A stretch of DNA of 64,000 nucleotides from assembly GCA_050250955.1 (NCBI GenBank), contig JBFWNR010000006.1, positions 1-64,000 of the forward strand, written 5' to 3'. A program made the translations under genes and the position numbers. The stretch is from CAWAYR01 sp050250955 (GTDB taxonomy: Bacteria > Acidobacteriota > Vicinamibacteria > Vicinamibacterales > UBA2999). The notes beneath the pieces are model-generated. The model saw only the letters and a program-made list of their open reading frames with translations. It was not told where the DNA came from and made no database searches. Below are positions 24,019 to 32,839 of this stretch, in pieces (the first letter of the stretch is position 1; every line of letters starts with the position of its first letter).

Positions 24019-24855
24019 CTAGCGTGGGCCGACGTGCACGCGGCCGCGGTCGGACTCGATCGCCAGCGTCGGCCCGCCGCCGTTGATGTGCCCGGTGGCT
24101 CGGCGGGGCACGTCGCCGCTCCACTGGACGGGGAAGTCGGCCACGACGCTGCTGCGGCGCGAGACATCGGTCTGCACGGTGAGCCCCAGCCCGGCCGGCA
24201 GGCGCACGTCCAGGTTGCCGCGCTGGATGTCGATGCGCGAGCGGTCGTCGAGCTGGTCGGCGGTGACGACCAGATGGGTGCGATCGGCCTCCAGGTGCAG
24301 CCGGCCGGCGACGTCAGCCAGCTGCGATCGGTCGCCCCGATCGATGGTCACGGTGAGATCGCCGCGGACATCCCGCAGGTCGAGCGCGCCGCGATCGACC
24401 TTCACGTCGACGGCGCCGTCGAATCCGGCGATGGTGACCGGCCCGCGGTCGGCGTCGACGTGCAGCCGGATGGCGCGCGGGGCCCGGATCTCGTAGTGAA
24501 CGGCCGGCACGGCGCGGTCGGTCCACACGGCGTTCCGGCCGGGTACGGCGTCGTAGTTGCTGCGAATCGACACCTCACCGCCGCGCTCGACGATGTCGAT
24601 GGCGGTCGCGGCGACGGCTCGGGCGCCATACTCGGCATCGACGTGCGAGGGGGCCACGATCCGCGCCGTGATGTCGACCGCCGGCCGATCCCAGCCGGTG
24701 ATGGTCACGCTGCCCTTACGGCCGTCGAGCCGCAGCACCCCTCCGGCCTCGAGGGCCACGGTACGGGCTTCCTGGCGCTCCTGCGCCGTCGCGGGGCTGG
24801 CCGCGGTGAGGGCGGCGGCGAGGATGGCGGTGGTGAGGACGCGCGTGCGGGTCAT
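24019..24855 (-). CDS. Exported DUF4097-type beta-repeat protein
   Basis: 278 aa with a signal peptide (1-24). The remainder is a regular series of short beta strands, with repeating patterns such as GSVTITGWDRPAVDI, GPVTIAGFDGAVDV, DLRDVRGDLTVTIDRGD and SRIDIQRGNLDVRLPAG, forming a right-handed solenoid typical of DUF4097/DUF4098 'putative adhesin' domains. Function in the family is unknown; members are cell-envelope proteins often encoded near anti-sigma or membrane regulators. It lies 60 bp downstream of the TonB receptor gene on the same strand and may be co-transcribed. The next gene downstream begins a different operon after 108 bp. Confidence 0.8.
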   Translation of the reverse strand: MTRTRVLTTAILAAALTAASPATAQERQEARTVALEAGGVLRLDGRKGSVTITGWDRPAVDITARIVAPSHVDAEYGARAVAATAIDIVERGGEVSIRSNYDAVPGRNAVWTDRAVPAVHYEIRAPRAIRLHVDADRGPVTIAGFDGAVDVKVDRGALDLRDVRGDLTVTIDRGDRSQLADVAGRLHLEADRTHLVVTADQLDDRSRIDIQRGNLDVRLPAGLGLTVQTDVSRRSSVVADFPVQWSGDVPRRATGHINGGGPTLAIESDRGRVHVGPR

Positions 24856-24914
24856 GGGCTGGCCTCCGATTGAGGCTTAGACGGCGGCCCGGCGCCGACC
24901 GTTCGTACCCCCGC

Positions 24915-27356
24915 TCACCGCAGGCCGAGCTGGACGTCGACGCGGAAGGTCCGCGGCGCCCCGAAGTGGGTGCCGCTGAGCGGATTGCCGAAGTTGAGGG
25001 CGTAGGCGTCGTCGAACAGGTTGAGCACGCTGACCCGCACCGTGAGCCCGGCTCGCGGGCCCCGCCGCAGCCGCTGCGACACCGCCAGATCGACGACGAA
25101 CCGCGGCGTGACGCGGCCGCGATCGAAATCGACGCGGTCGGCGCCGGGGCGCGCCTCGAGCTCGTCGCGGTCGTCGGGCTCGTCGTCGTCGAGTTCCACC
25201 GGCGTGCCGCTCTCGTAGCGGGCGGTCAGCGCCGCCACCAGCCCGGTGTCGCCGGGCTGGACGGTGACGCCGGTGCTCATCACGTGGCGCTGGTCGTGGT
25301 CGGGCGTGAAGCGCGTGCCCGGCCCGATCTCGCCGATCTCGTCCTCCAGGAACAGGCCGCCGTTGATCGGGCCCACCTGGTCGACCTTCGACAGCGTGTA
25401 GCTGGTCCACGCCGACCAGCCGGCGGCGCGCGGCACCTCGAGCCGGACGTCGAGGCCACGGGCGAACCCGCGCGCGACGCTGTTGGGGAAGACGATGGTC
25501 GTGCCGAAGAAGACGTTGGGGTCGCCGTAGTTGCGGACGTGGCGGCCCCAGGCGGCGAGGTCGGCGCGCACCCGCCCGCCGATCCACTGCTCGACGCCGA
25601 GCTCCCACGCGGTCTGGCGTTCCGGCGGGAGATCGGCGCCGCCGCTCTCGCCGGTGTCGTCGTCGTCCTCGTCGACGAAGGGCGACAGGGCGCGTGCCGC
25701 CGACGACGACGACAGCAGCAGATGCTCGGGTTGCGGCGGCTGGAAGAAGCGGTTCACCGAGGCGCGCACGGTCGTCGAGGACTCCGGCCAGGCGTAGGCG
25801 GCGCCGAGCCGGGGGCTCCACTGCGACGCCGGCACGAGCAGCCGCGTCCGATCGACGCGCAGGCCCACGTCGAGCGTGGCGCGGTCGGAGAGCTGGATGC
25901 TGTCCTGCACATAGGCGGACCACTGGGTCCGCGACACCCGGTCGGCGAAGGCGAACGGGTCGTCGAGCGTGAAGTCTTCCGCCGCCTCGCTGAGGCCGGC
26001 CGCCTCGGCGGCCTCCTCGTCGGTCACGGCGAAGCGGAACGCTTCGCGCAGCGCCAGGCGCGCCACCTCGGCGCCGGCCTTGAGGGTGTGGCGCCGGCGC
26101 TGCCAGGTGACGCTGCCGAGCACGCCCAGCCGATCGTGGCGCCGATCCGAGGTCGCAAAGAGCGGCACCGCGGCTGGTGTATCGCGCAGCTCCGCATCCA
26201 CGCGGCGGTGATAGGCGGCGACGTGCGACACCACCGACGTGCCCCACGGGCGCTGCCACGACGCCGCGGCGGCGCGCTGCTGCAGCCACTGGCGCTGGTC
26301 CTGGCCGGCGGCCTCCTGGGCCGCGCCGTGCGGCACGTCGAACCGCGACTGGCCGAGGCTGGCGGTGACCGACACGCGCTCGCCGCTGGCGAAGGGCAGC
26401 GCCGCGCGCAGGCCGCCGGAGGCCGAGCCGCCCTGGTTGTGGAGGTTGCCGGGATGCACCGGATCGAGGAAGCGGTCGGAGCGCTCGACGGCGCCGTGCG
26501 CCGAGACCTCGCCGCGCGCGCCGAGCGCCCCGCCGGCGGTGGCGCGGCCGGCGCCGAGGCGGTTGCTGCCGGTGCCCCCGTCGAGCGCGCCGCTCCAGCG
26601 CCGCTCGGCCAGGCCCGCCGATCGCACTTCGATCACCGCGCCGGACTTCAGGCCGAACTCCGCCGGCACGTAGCCGGTCATCACGTGCAGGCTGCCGACG
26701 CCGGACGGGTCGGGAGCGACGCCGAAGGCCTGGTCGAGCCGGTCGTAGACGGGCACGCCGTCCTCGACGTAGAGAAAGCCGTCGTCGACGCCGCGCACGT
26801 GCAGCAGACCGTTGTCTTCGCTGGCCCAGCCGGCGAGCGTCGCCAGCATCTGCTGCAGCGACCGGCTCGACAGGCGGGCCGGCGCCGCGCGCAGCGCATC
26901 GCCCGACAGCGTCGTGCGGGTGGTCACGCCCGGCGGCGCGCCGGCGCCGTGCACGACGACGTGCTCCGACACCCGCGACGTCAGCGCCAGTCGCACCTGC
27001 ACCGGCAGGGCCGATCGCACCACGACGGTGCGGGCGGCGCCCAGCGTGGTGCCAGCCTCGGCGCGCAGGGTGTAGGTGCCGGGCGGGACGGCCACGAACG
27101 AGAACCCGCCGCCGGCGTCGGCAGTGGCGGCCTGGACGGCGTAGCCCAGGGCGTCCACCAGGCTGACCGCGGCACCCGGGACGGCGGTGCCGGAGGCGTC
27201 GATCACCGTGCCATGTACGACAGCGTGCTGGGCCTGGCCGGCCCGTGCGGCGGCCGGCACGCCGAGCGCCGCGACGAGTCCGGCGAGCAGCAACGTTCGC
27301 GGCCGGGCTGCCAGGCAGCGGGCTCGTGGGCTCCGGGCGGGCGCCGGTCCGGTCAT
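24915..27356 (-). CDS. TonB-dependent outer-membrane receptor with carboxypeptidase-regulatory N-domain
   Basis: 813 aa. A long, basic leader with a hydrophobic core (residues about 20-40) acts as a signal peptide, then a carboxypeptidase-regulatory-like domain (VHGTVIDASGTAVPGAAVSL, PPGTYTLRAEAGT), a plug domain (LRAAPARLSSRSLQQMLATL, EDGVPVYDRLDQAF) and a beta-barrel with alternating strands. The end is FRVDVQLGLR, a typical aromatic/hydrophobic barrel terminus, though the last residue is Arg rather than Phe. This receptor class imports large siderophore-, glycan- or peptide-like ligands. The substrate is unknown; the following amidohydrolase is 27 bp upstream in the same transcription unit, hinting at peptide-like ligands. 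Confidence 0.9.
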   Translation of the reverse strand: MTGPAPARSPRARCLAARPRTLLLAGLVAALGVPAAARAGQAQHAVVHGTVIDASGTAVPGAAVSLVDALGYAVQAATADAGGGFSFVAVPPGTYTLRAEAGTTLGAARTVVVRSALPVQVRLALTSRVSEHVVVHGAGAPPGVTTRTTLSGDALRAAPARLSSRSLQQMLATLAGWASEDNGLLHVRGVDDGFLYVEDGVPVYDRLDQAFGVAPDPSGVGSLHVMTGYVPAEFGLKSGAVIEVRSAGLAERRWSGALDGGTGSNRLGAGRATAGGALGARGEVSAHGAVERSDRFLDPVHPGNLHNQGGSASGGLRAALPFASGERVSVTASLGQSRFDVPHGAAQEAAGQDQRQWLQQRAAAASWQRPWGTSVVSHVAAYHRRVDAELRDTPAAVPLFATSDRRHDRLGVLGSVTWQRRRHTLKAGAEVARLALREAFRFAVTDEEAAEAAGLSEAAEDFTLDDPFAFADRVSRTQWSAYVQDSIQLSDRATLDVGLRVDRTRLLVPASQWSPRLGAAYAWPESSTTVRASVNRFFQPPQPEHLLLSSSSAARALSPFVDEDDDDTGESGGADLPPERQTAWELGVEQWIGGRVRADLAAWGRHVRNYGDPNVFFGTTIVFPNSVARGFARGLDVRLEVPRAAGWSAWTSYTLSKVDQVGPINGGLFLEDEIGEIGPGTRFTPDHDQRHVMSTGVTVQPGDTGLVAALTARYESGTPVELDDDEPDDRDELEARPGADRVDFDRGRVTPRFVVDLAVSQRLRRGPRAGLTVRVSVLNLFDDAYALNFGNPLSGTHFGAPRTFRVDVQLGLR

Positions 27357-27383
27357 GCCTGGTGCCTCGTCCTGGCGTCGACC

Positions 27384-28601
27384 CTAGCGCCGATCGTTCC
27401 GGTAGACCGTCCCGCCGCGCATCACGAAGCGCACCCGCTGCAGCGCCGTGATGTCGGTGAGCGGGTTGCCCTCGACGGCGACGAGATCGGCCTGGAGCCC
27501 GGGCGCGACGGCGCCGATCTCGCGGTGCAGGCCCATCGACTCGGCGGCCAGCGCCGTGAGCGAGCGGATGGCGTCGGCCGGCGCCTGGCCCGACTTCACC
27601 CGCTCGACGATTTCGCGCATGTTCTGGCCGTGGGCCCCGGCCACCGCGTCGGTGCCCATCACCATCTTGAGGTTGGGGGTCTTCAGCGCCGCGGCGAACA
27701 TCGTGTCCTTGGACTCCAGCGCCCGGGCCATCGACGCGAAGCCCTCCTCGGTGTAGTTGCCGATGCCGAGGAAGCGCGCCTTGTTCTCCAGGTAGTTCTG
27801 CGTGACCAGGCCGATGTTGGGGTCGAACCACACCCCGGCGTCGGCCAGCATCTTCAGCGCCGCGGCGTCGGCCAGCCCGCCGTGCTCGACCACCGTGCAG
27901 CGGGCCCGCGCCGCCCGCATCATCGCCTCGGGGGCGTGCGCGTGCACCATCGACCGCAGGCCCTGGGCGGTGGCCTCGCCGCAGGCGGCGTCGAGCTGCG
28001 CCTGCGACAGGGTCGGCACGCCGCCGTCGCGGATGCTCGCCGAGGCGAAGATCTTCACCAGGTCGGCGCCGGCCGCCTTGAACCTGCGGACCTCGGCGCG
28101 CATCTCCTCCGGTGTCAGCTTGGGGTTGGCGATCTGGCCGAGCGAGGAGAGCAGCCGGGGTCCCGGAATCACGCCGCGGGCCAGCGCGTCGCGCAGCGCC
28201 TTGTCCGACGCCGACCCCACCGACTGCACGGTGGTGAAGCCGGCCATCAGGGTGAGGTAGGCGTTCTCGGCGCCGTAGAGGGCGGCCTGGTCGGCCGGTT
28301 CCGGCCCGGTGTGGTAACGGCCGCTGGCGTCGAAGTGCCAGCCGATGTGGACGTGGGTGTCGATGAAGCCGGGCAGCAGCGTCAGGCCCGCCAGGTCGTA
28401 GGTGACCGGCCCACCGGCGGCGCCCACCGCGGCAATCCGGGCGCCCTCGATGGTGACGACCACGCCGGACTGCGATCCGCCGCGGCCGTCGAGGACCAGC
28501 GGGGCGCGCAGCGTGATGGCGCGGGTCTGCGCCGTGATGCGGGGCGCGGCCGCGACGGCAGCCACGGTGAGGACAGCGACGAGTGCGAGGCGGCGGGTCA
28601 T
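27384..28601 (-). CDS. Exported metal-dependent amidohydrolase
   Basis: 405 aa from ATG 28601 with signal peptide (MTRRLALVAVLTVAAVAAAP). The metal motif HVH is at 83-85 (PGFIDTHVHIG). GADLVKIFAS provides the bridging Lys region, HAHAPEAM and VVEHGG further ligands, and MGTDAVAG the catalytic Asp. The C-terminal GLQADLVAVEGNPLTDITAL is the family signature. It resembles imidazolonepropionase-like and Xaa-Pro dipeptidase members and is related to the protein at 11793-13100 (both end ...RVRFVM plus a VY tail). Neighbouring TonB receptor and DUF4097 genes suggest an envelope-associated uptake/hydrolysis unit. Confidence 0.9.
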   Translation of the reverse strand: MTRRLALVAVLTVAAVAAAPRITAQTRAITLRAPLVLDGRGGSQSGVVVTIEGARIAAVGAAGGPVTYDLAGLTLLPGFIDTHVHIGWHFDASGRYHTGPEPADQAALYGAENAYLTLMAGFTTVQSVGSASDKALRDALARGVIPGPRLLSSLGQIANPKLTPEEMRAEVRRFKAAGADLVKIFASASIRDGGVPTLSQAQLDAACGEATAQGLRSMVHAHAPEAMMRAARARCTVVEHGGLADAAALKMLADAGVWFDPNIGLVTQNYLENKARFLGIGNYTEEGFASMARALESKDTMFAAALKTPNLKMVMGTDAVAGAHGQNMREIVERVKSGQAPADAIRSLTALAAESMGLHREIGAVAPGLQADLVAVEGNPLTDITALQRVRFVMRGGTVYRNDRR

Positions 28602-28692
28602 GCGCGGACTCCCGCCGGCATTGTAGCCGGCGGCGGTCGACGGTCGGCCGTGGTGGTGCTGTCGGGCGGGTGGGCGTCCAGACGTCGCCGCG

Positions 28693-28833
28693 GTGGCCGG
28701 CGTGGTCATCCCGGTGTGGCGGCGCGGCGCCGGCCGCGGCCGCGCCGAGGGCGCCAGCGTCCTGCTCACCGTCGTCACCGACGCCATGGGCTTCTTCCTG
28801 GTGCCGGGCCTGGCCACGCTGTCCCTGGCCTGA
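28693..28833 (+). pseudogene. Remnant of an MgtE-type magnesium transporter C-terminus
   Basis: In the plus frame ending TGA 28831-28833, the last 40 or so codons read like the final two helices of MgtE: VAGVVIPVWRR, then ASVLLTVVTDAMGFFLVPGL and ATLSLA. The T-x-x-D-x-x-G-F-F pattern is characteristic of that family's last helix. The frame degenerates upstream: no MgtE N-domain, CBS pair or other helices, and a stop at 28624. It occupies the otherwise empty 372-bp gap between divergent genes, so it looks like debris of a deleted mgtE. Identification is by motif memory and needs a database check. Confidence 0.55.
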
Positions 28834-28974
28834 GGGCCCGGCCGGCCGGTGATGGCGTTGTCACCGAGTTGTCTCGGCGGCTTCGGCGGTTGTCTTGCGT
28901 GGCCGGAAGGGCGCCGGTACCATCGGCGGCGCACGCCACGTGCCCGTGGAGTCACGGTTTCGAGGAGGTTGTCC

Positions 28975-30135
28975 ATGAGAGGTGTCGTCCTGGCGCTGGC
29001 TTGCGCCGCGCTCGCCGTCCTGCCCACATCCGCCCGTCAGGCCGCCGCGGTGCCCGAGCTGCCGTTCGTCTCGGTCCCCAATCCCCTCACCCTGCCGCCC
29101 GACATCCACTTCGGTGAGATCGCCGGCGTGGCCGTGAACTCCAAGAAGCACATCTTCGTGTTCTCGCGCGGCAACCTGACCGGGCCGTCCTACATGAACC
29201 AGGCCGCCCAGCTGCTCGAGTTCGACGCCAACGGCAAGTACGTGCGCGAGATCGGCAAGAACAACTTCGCGCTGTCCTACGCGCACGCCGTCCGCATCGA
29301 CCGCCAGGACAACATCTGGATCGTCGACAAGGGGTCGAACATGATCGTCAAGTTCAACCCCTCCGGCCGGGTCGAGTGGGTGTTCGGCCGCAAGGGCGAG
29401 TCGTCGCACCTCGACGTGCCGCCCGACTACGCCTCGCAGATCGGCGTGCTCCTCAAGCGCGCCGGGCTGCCCGTGGAGCTGCCGGCCAACAACAACCCGC
29501 GCAACCCGGTGCCGGTGCATCGCGACAACGCCTTCAACCAGCCCACCGACGTCGCCTGGGACTCGCAGGGCAATTCGTACTTCAGCGACGGCTACGTGAA
29601 CTCGCGGGTGGGCAAGGTGAACGCCAAGGGCGAGTGGGTGGCCAGCTGGGGCTCGCTCGGCAAGGGCCCCGGCCAGTTCGACACCCCGCACGGCATCGCC
29701 GTGTCGCCGGCCGACGAGATCTACGTCGCCGACCGCGGCAACCGCCGCATCCAGGTGTTCACCCCGGAAGGCAAGTACATCCGCGAGTTCACCATCGACG
29801 TGCCCGTCGATCTGCAGCGCGGCAAGGTCACCTACGGCGTGCCGGCGCCGGATGCCAAGACCGGGTCGCAGGCGCCCGGCGCTCCCGATGCGCTGTGCAT
29901 GACGCCGGGGCCGAACCCGGTGCTGTTCGTCGGCGACCTGTATCCGAGCCGGATCTACAAGGTGTCGCTCGAGGGCAAGGTGCTCGGCGTCTACGGACAG
30001 CCGGGACGCAACCTTGGCGAGTTCGGCTGGATCCACGCCATCGCCTGCCCGTCGGAGAACGAAATCTGGGTCGGCGAGCTGATCAACTGGCGCGTGCAGA
30101 AGCTGGTCACCAAGGGGGGGCGCAGCAGCCAGTAG
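28975..30135 (+). CDS. Exported NHL-repeat six-bladed propeller protein (PAL-like)
   Basis: 386 aa from ATG 28975, preceded by AGGAGG 7 bp upstream; signal peptide 1-22. NHL blades follow (AHAVRIDRQDNIWIVDKGSN, TDVAWDSQGNSYFSDGYVNS, PHGIAVSPADEIYVADRGNR), with the family's typical RIQVFTPEGKYIREF. The order and loops resemble the peptidyl-alpha-hydroxyglycine amidating lyase (PAL) group, a zinc enzyme acting after PHM. Whether the metal site is intact cannot be settled by eye. Secreted NHL propellers are numerous in Acidobacteriota; many have no known enzymatic role. It is convergent with the aminopeptidase gene across a perfect hairpin. Confidence 0.85.
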   Translation: MRGVVLALACAALAVLPTSARQAAAVPELPFVSVPNPLTLPPDIHFGEIAGVAVNSKKHIFVFSRGNLTGPSYMNQAAQLLEFDANGKYVREIGKNNFALSYAHAVRIDRQDNIWIVDKGSNMIVKFNPSGRVEWVFGRKGESSHLDVPPDYASQIGVLLKRAGLPVELPANNNPRNPVPVHRDNAFNQPTDVAWDSQGNSYFSDGYVNSRVGKVNAKGEWVASWGSLGKGPGQFDTPHGIAVSPADEIYVADRGNRRIQVFTPEGKYIREFTIDVPVDLQRGKVTYGVPAPDAKTGSQAPGAPDALCMTPGPNPVLFVGDLYPSRIYKVSLEGKVLGVYGQPGRNLGEFGWIHAIACPSENEIWVGELINWRVQKLVTKGGRSSQ

Positions 30136-30154
30136 TCAGGATCGTAATCTCCCT

Positions 30155-30200
30155 GTTCGGTGCCTGGCACCGCGGGGGTCCGCGGTGCCAGGCACCGAAC
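30155..30200. terminator. Perfect 21-bp hairpin between convergent genes
   Basis: Arms 30155-30175 and 30180-30200 are perfectly complementary around a 4-nt loop (GGGT). Both arms contain the near-palindrome GGTGCC-T/A-GGCACC, which recurs at 35591-35640. Further imperfect pairing (ATCTCC/GGAGAT) extends it to about 30147-30209. It should act as a bidirectional terminator. Confidence 0.82.
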
Positions 30201-30213
30201 GGCGGAGATCACA

Positions 30214-32811
30214 CTATTGCCGATCCGCGGCGCGGAACAGCTCGTCGGCCGACTGCAGCACGATGTTGGTCAGTCGTATCGGATACGACGGCGGGGTGGC
30301 GGCCAGGAAGTCGCGCACCGCCGTGGCCACCGACGGCGCCCGGTAGCCGCCAAGGGTCGCATCCATCCAGCGCTTCGGAAAGAAGATGTCGCCGGTCTTC
30401 TGGATCTCCCACAGCAGGTCGAGGCTCGGCCGCACGTACTTCGCCGAGGCCGCGGCGCGCAGCGGGTGGTGCAGATACTCCAGGCCGTCGAGGACCCACG
30501 GCTCGCGGCGGCGGTTGGCAACGTCCTTCAGGGCCAGGAACCAGCGCTCGCGAACGGCCGGATCGGCCGACAGGGCCGGCATGATGAACTGGAAGCGCGC
30601 CTTGCGGTCGGGATTCTCGATGCGGGCGAGCTGGCCGTCGAGGATCTTCGCCCAGCCGGGCACTTCACGGACCGCCAGTTCCAGCGCCAGCGCCGAGTAG
30701 TCGGTCTCGGCCAGGGGCAGCCCGGCCACCGTCTCGCGCGTGTCCCAGACATTGGCCAGCCAGGCGAGCGTCGGCGTCGTCGTCGCCGTGCGCCGCAGCG
30801 CGCCGAACCACGCCGCCTTCTGGCTCGCGGTGGCGGCACTGTCCAGGCCGCTCCGCAGCGTCCGTTCGGCCCCGGCGGCGCGCACCGCGCGGTCGTCGTC
30901 GGACAGGAAGCGCCACCACGCCGTGGCGAGATAGCCGAGCAGGCGGGCGCGGCTCTGCTCGTCGGGTTCGTCGACCACCGCGGCCAGTGCCGTGTCCACG
31001 AACGTCGTCGGCGGCACCTCGCCGTCGAGCATCGACTCCCAGAGCGTGACCCACGCCGCGCCGCGGGTCAGCGGATCGGCGATCGACGCGACCGAGCGCG
31101 ACAGGTAGGTGCGCGACTGCGGGTCGAGCACGAAGCCGCCGTACGCCCAGCCGCCGCCGGTCGGCAGCACGAAGCGGGGGGCCGGCCAGCCGACCACCTC
31201 GGGGACGGTGGTTCGCGCGCCGTCGAGCTCGACGACGAGGCTCCTCGGCCCGTCCGCCTGATCGACGATCACGCGCAGCTGCTGCGGCCACACCAGCTCG
31301 CGGCCGCGGCCGTCGGCCTGATGGAACGTCAGCCGCTCGATGCGGCCGCCGTGCACCTCGAGCTCGGTGGCGATGGTCGGCCGCCCCGGGCTTTCCACCC
31401 ACACCCGGCTCCACTGCGCGAGGTCGACCGGCGTGCGCGCGTCGAGCACGGCGATGAGATCGGTCCAGGTCGCGTTGCCGAAGGCGTGGGCCTTGAGATA
31501 TTCGCGCAGTCCGTCGCGGAACGACTCGACACCGAGCGCCGCCTCGAGGTGGCGCATGACGATCGGCGCCTTCTGGTAGATGATCGCGCCGTAGAGGCTG
31601 CCGGCCTCGTTGAGGTTGTCGAGCCCCTGGCGGATGGCGTTGGTGCCGGCCGTGCGGTCGACGTCGTAAGCGGCCGGGTAGTGCGCGTAGAGGAAGCGCA
31701 GGTCGTGGTTCACCTCGGGGAACGAGGGGTTCACGATCTTCGCCGCCATGAAGTTGGCGAACACCTCCTTCATCCACACGTCGTTGAACCAGCGCATCGT
31801 CACCAGGTCGCCGAACCACATGTGTGCGGTCTCGTGGGCGATGACCGAGGCGCGGCCCAGGTACTGGTTCTGCGTCGCCGATTCGTCGAGCAGCAGGCCG
31901 TTGGCGTTGTAGAGGATCTTGCCGGCGTGTTCCATGCCGCCGAACTGGAACGCCGGGATGCCGACGAAGTCGAACTTGCCGAAGGCGTAGGGGATCCCGG
32001 TGTAGTCCTCCATGAAGGCGATCGCACGGGCGTGCAGGTCGAAGATCGCGTCGAGGTTGCGGGCCACCTTCGCGGCGTCGGTCTCGCGATGGTAGAAGCG
32101 GAAGGTGCGGTCGTTGCGCACCGCCTGCTCGACCTGGAAGTCGCCGACCACGAACGAGAAGAGATAGGTGGGCAGCGGCTGGGTCTCGGCGAAGCGCATG
32201 GTGACGACGCTGCCGCGCCCGGCCGAGCCGTCGAAGAGGGCGATGTCGGGGACCGCAGCGGACGCGCCGTTGCTGACCGCCTGCCAGTCGCCGGGATAGC
32301 GCAGTTCGAGCGTCCAGCGTGCCTTCAGATCCGGCTGATCGAACACCGGCAGCGCCAGGTGGGCCCGTGCCGGGACGAACAGCGCGTAGAGGAAGTCGGG
32401 GTTGCGGTTGAGCGAGGCGTCGCCGGCGGTGAACTCGATGGCGATCTCGGTCGGCCCGGCGGTGAGCGCGGCCGCCGGCACCACGATGTGATCCTGGGGA
32501 AACGCCGCGGTCACCGCCGTGCCGTTGACCGCCACGCTCCGCACGTTGGGCGCGCCGGGCGCGAAGTCCATGACCAGCGGCTGCGACGCGTCGGACAGCG
32601 CGAAACGCGCGATCATCGACCCGGTAATCGGCGCCTGCTGCTCGCGGGGCACCGTCAGCGCCAGCTCGTAGCGCAGATCCGAGACGATCGCGGCGCGCCG
32701 GGTGGCGACGTCGAGCGGGATGCCGGGAGCGGGCGAGGCGGTTTGGGCGGGCACCGGGGCTGCCGCCCCGATCATCGCGCCGAGGAGCAGCGGCAGCACG
32801 CGAGCGACCAT
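30214..32811 (-). CDS. Exported M1-family zinc aminopeptidase
   Basis: 865 aa with a signal peptide (1-22). The zinc site is HETAH (326-330), with the third ligand Glu349 in MKEVFANF exactly 18 residues later (HEXXH-X18-E). The exopeptidase loop reads GGMEH (291-295) where most M1 enzymes have GAMEN. A catalytic Tyr is expected in the region after 400 (LYGAIIYQKAPIVMRHLE). The C-terminal 400 residues form the helical ERAP1-C-like domain. The enzyme removes N-terminal residues from peptides, here in the periplasm. It is encoded 28 bp downstream of an ADOP permease on the same strand and may be co-transcribed with it. Confidence 0.93.
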   Translation of the reverse strand: MVARVLPLLLGAMIGAAAPVPAQTASPAPGIPLDVATRRAAIVSDLRYELALTVPREQQAPITGSMIARFALSDASQPLVMDFAPGAPNVRSVAVNGTAVTAAFPQDHIVVPAAALTAGPTEIAIEFTAGDASLNRNPDFLYALFVPARAHLALPVFDQPDLKARWTLELRYPGDWQAVSNGASAAVPDIALFDGSAGRGSVVTMRFAETQPLPTYLFSFVVGDFQVEQAVRNDRTFRFYHRETDAAKVARNLDAIFDLHARAIAFMEDYTGIPYAFGKFDFVGIPAFQFGGMEHAGKILYNANGLLLDESATQNQYLGRASVIAHETAHMWFGDLVTMRWFNDVWMKEVFANFMAAKIVNPSFPEVNHDLRFLYAHYPAAYDVDRTAGTNAIRQGLDNLNEAGSLYGAIIYQKAPIVMRHLEAALGVESFRDGLREYLKAHAFGNATWTDLIAVLDARTPVDLAQWSRVWVESPGRPTIATELEVHGGRIERLTFHQADGRGRELVWPQQLRVIVDQADGPRSLVVELDGARTTVPEVVGWPAPRFVLPTGGGWAYGGFVLDPQSRTYLSRSVASIADPLTRGAAWVTLWESMLDGEVPPTTFVDTALAAVVDEPDEQSRARLLGYLATAWWRFLSDDDRAVRAAGAERTLRSGLDSAATASQKAAWFGALRRTATTTPTLAWLANVWDTRETVAGLPLAETDYSALALELAVREVPGWAKILDGQLARIENPDRKARFQFIMPALSADPAVRERWFLALKDVANRRREPWVLDGLEYLHHPLRAAASAKYVRPSLDLLWEIQKTGDIFFPKRWMDATLGGYRAPSVATAVRDFLAATPPSYPIRLTNIVLQSADELFRAADRQ

Positions 32812-32839
32812 GCCCGAATTGTAGTCGCGCCGCGCTCAT

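Noticed and set aside
28975..30200. The gap-flanking hairpin at 30155-30200 as a tRNA or small RNA gene
   Set aside because: No cloverleaf, no conserved T-loop sequence; it is a simple perfect stem between convergent stops. No tRNA or rRNA gene was recognised anywhere in the window.
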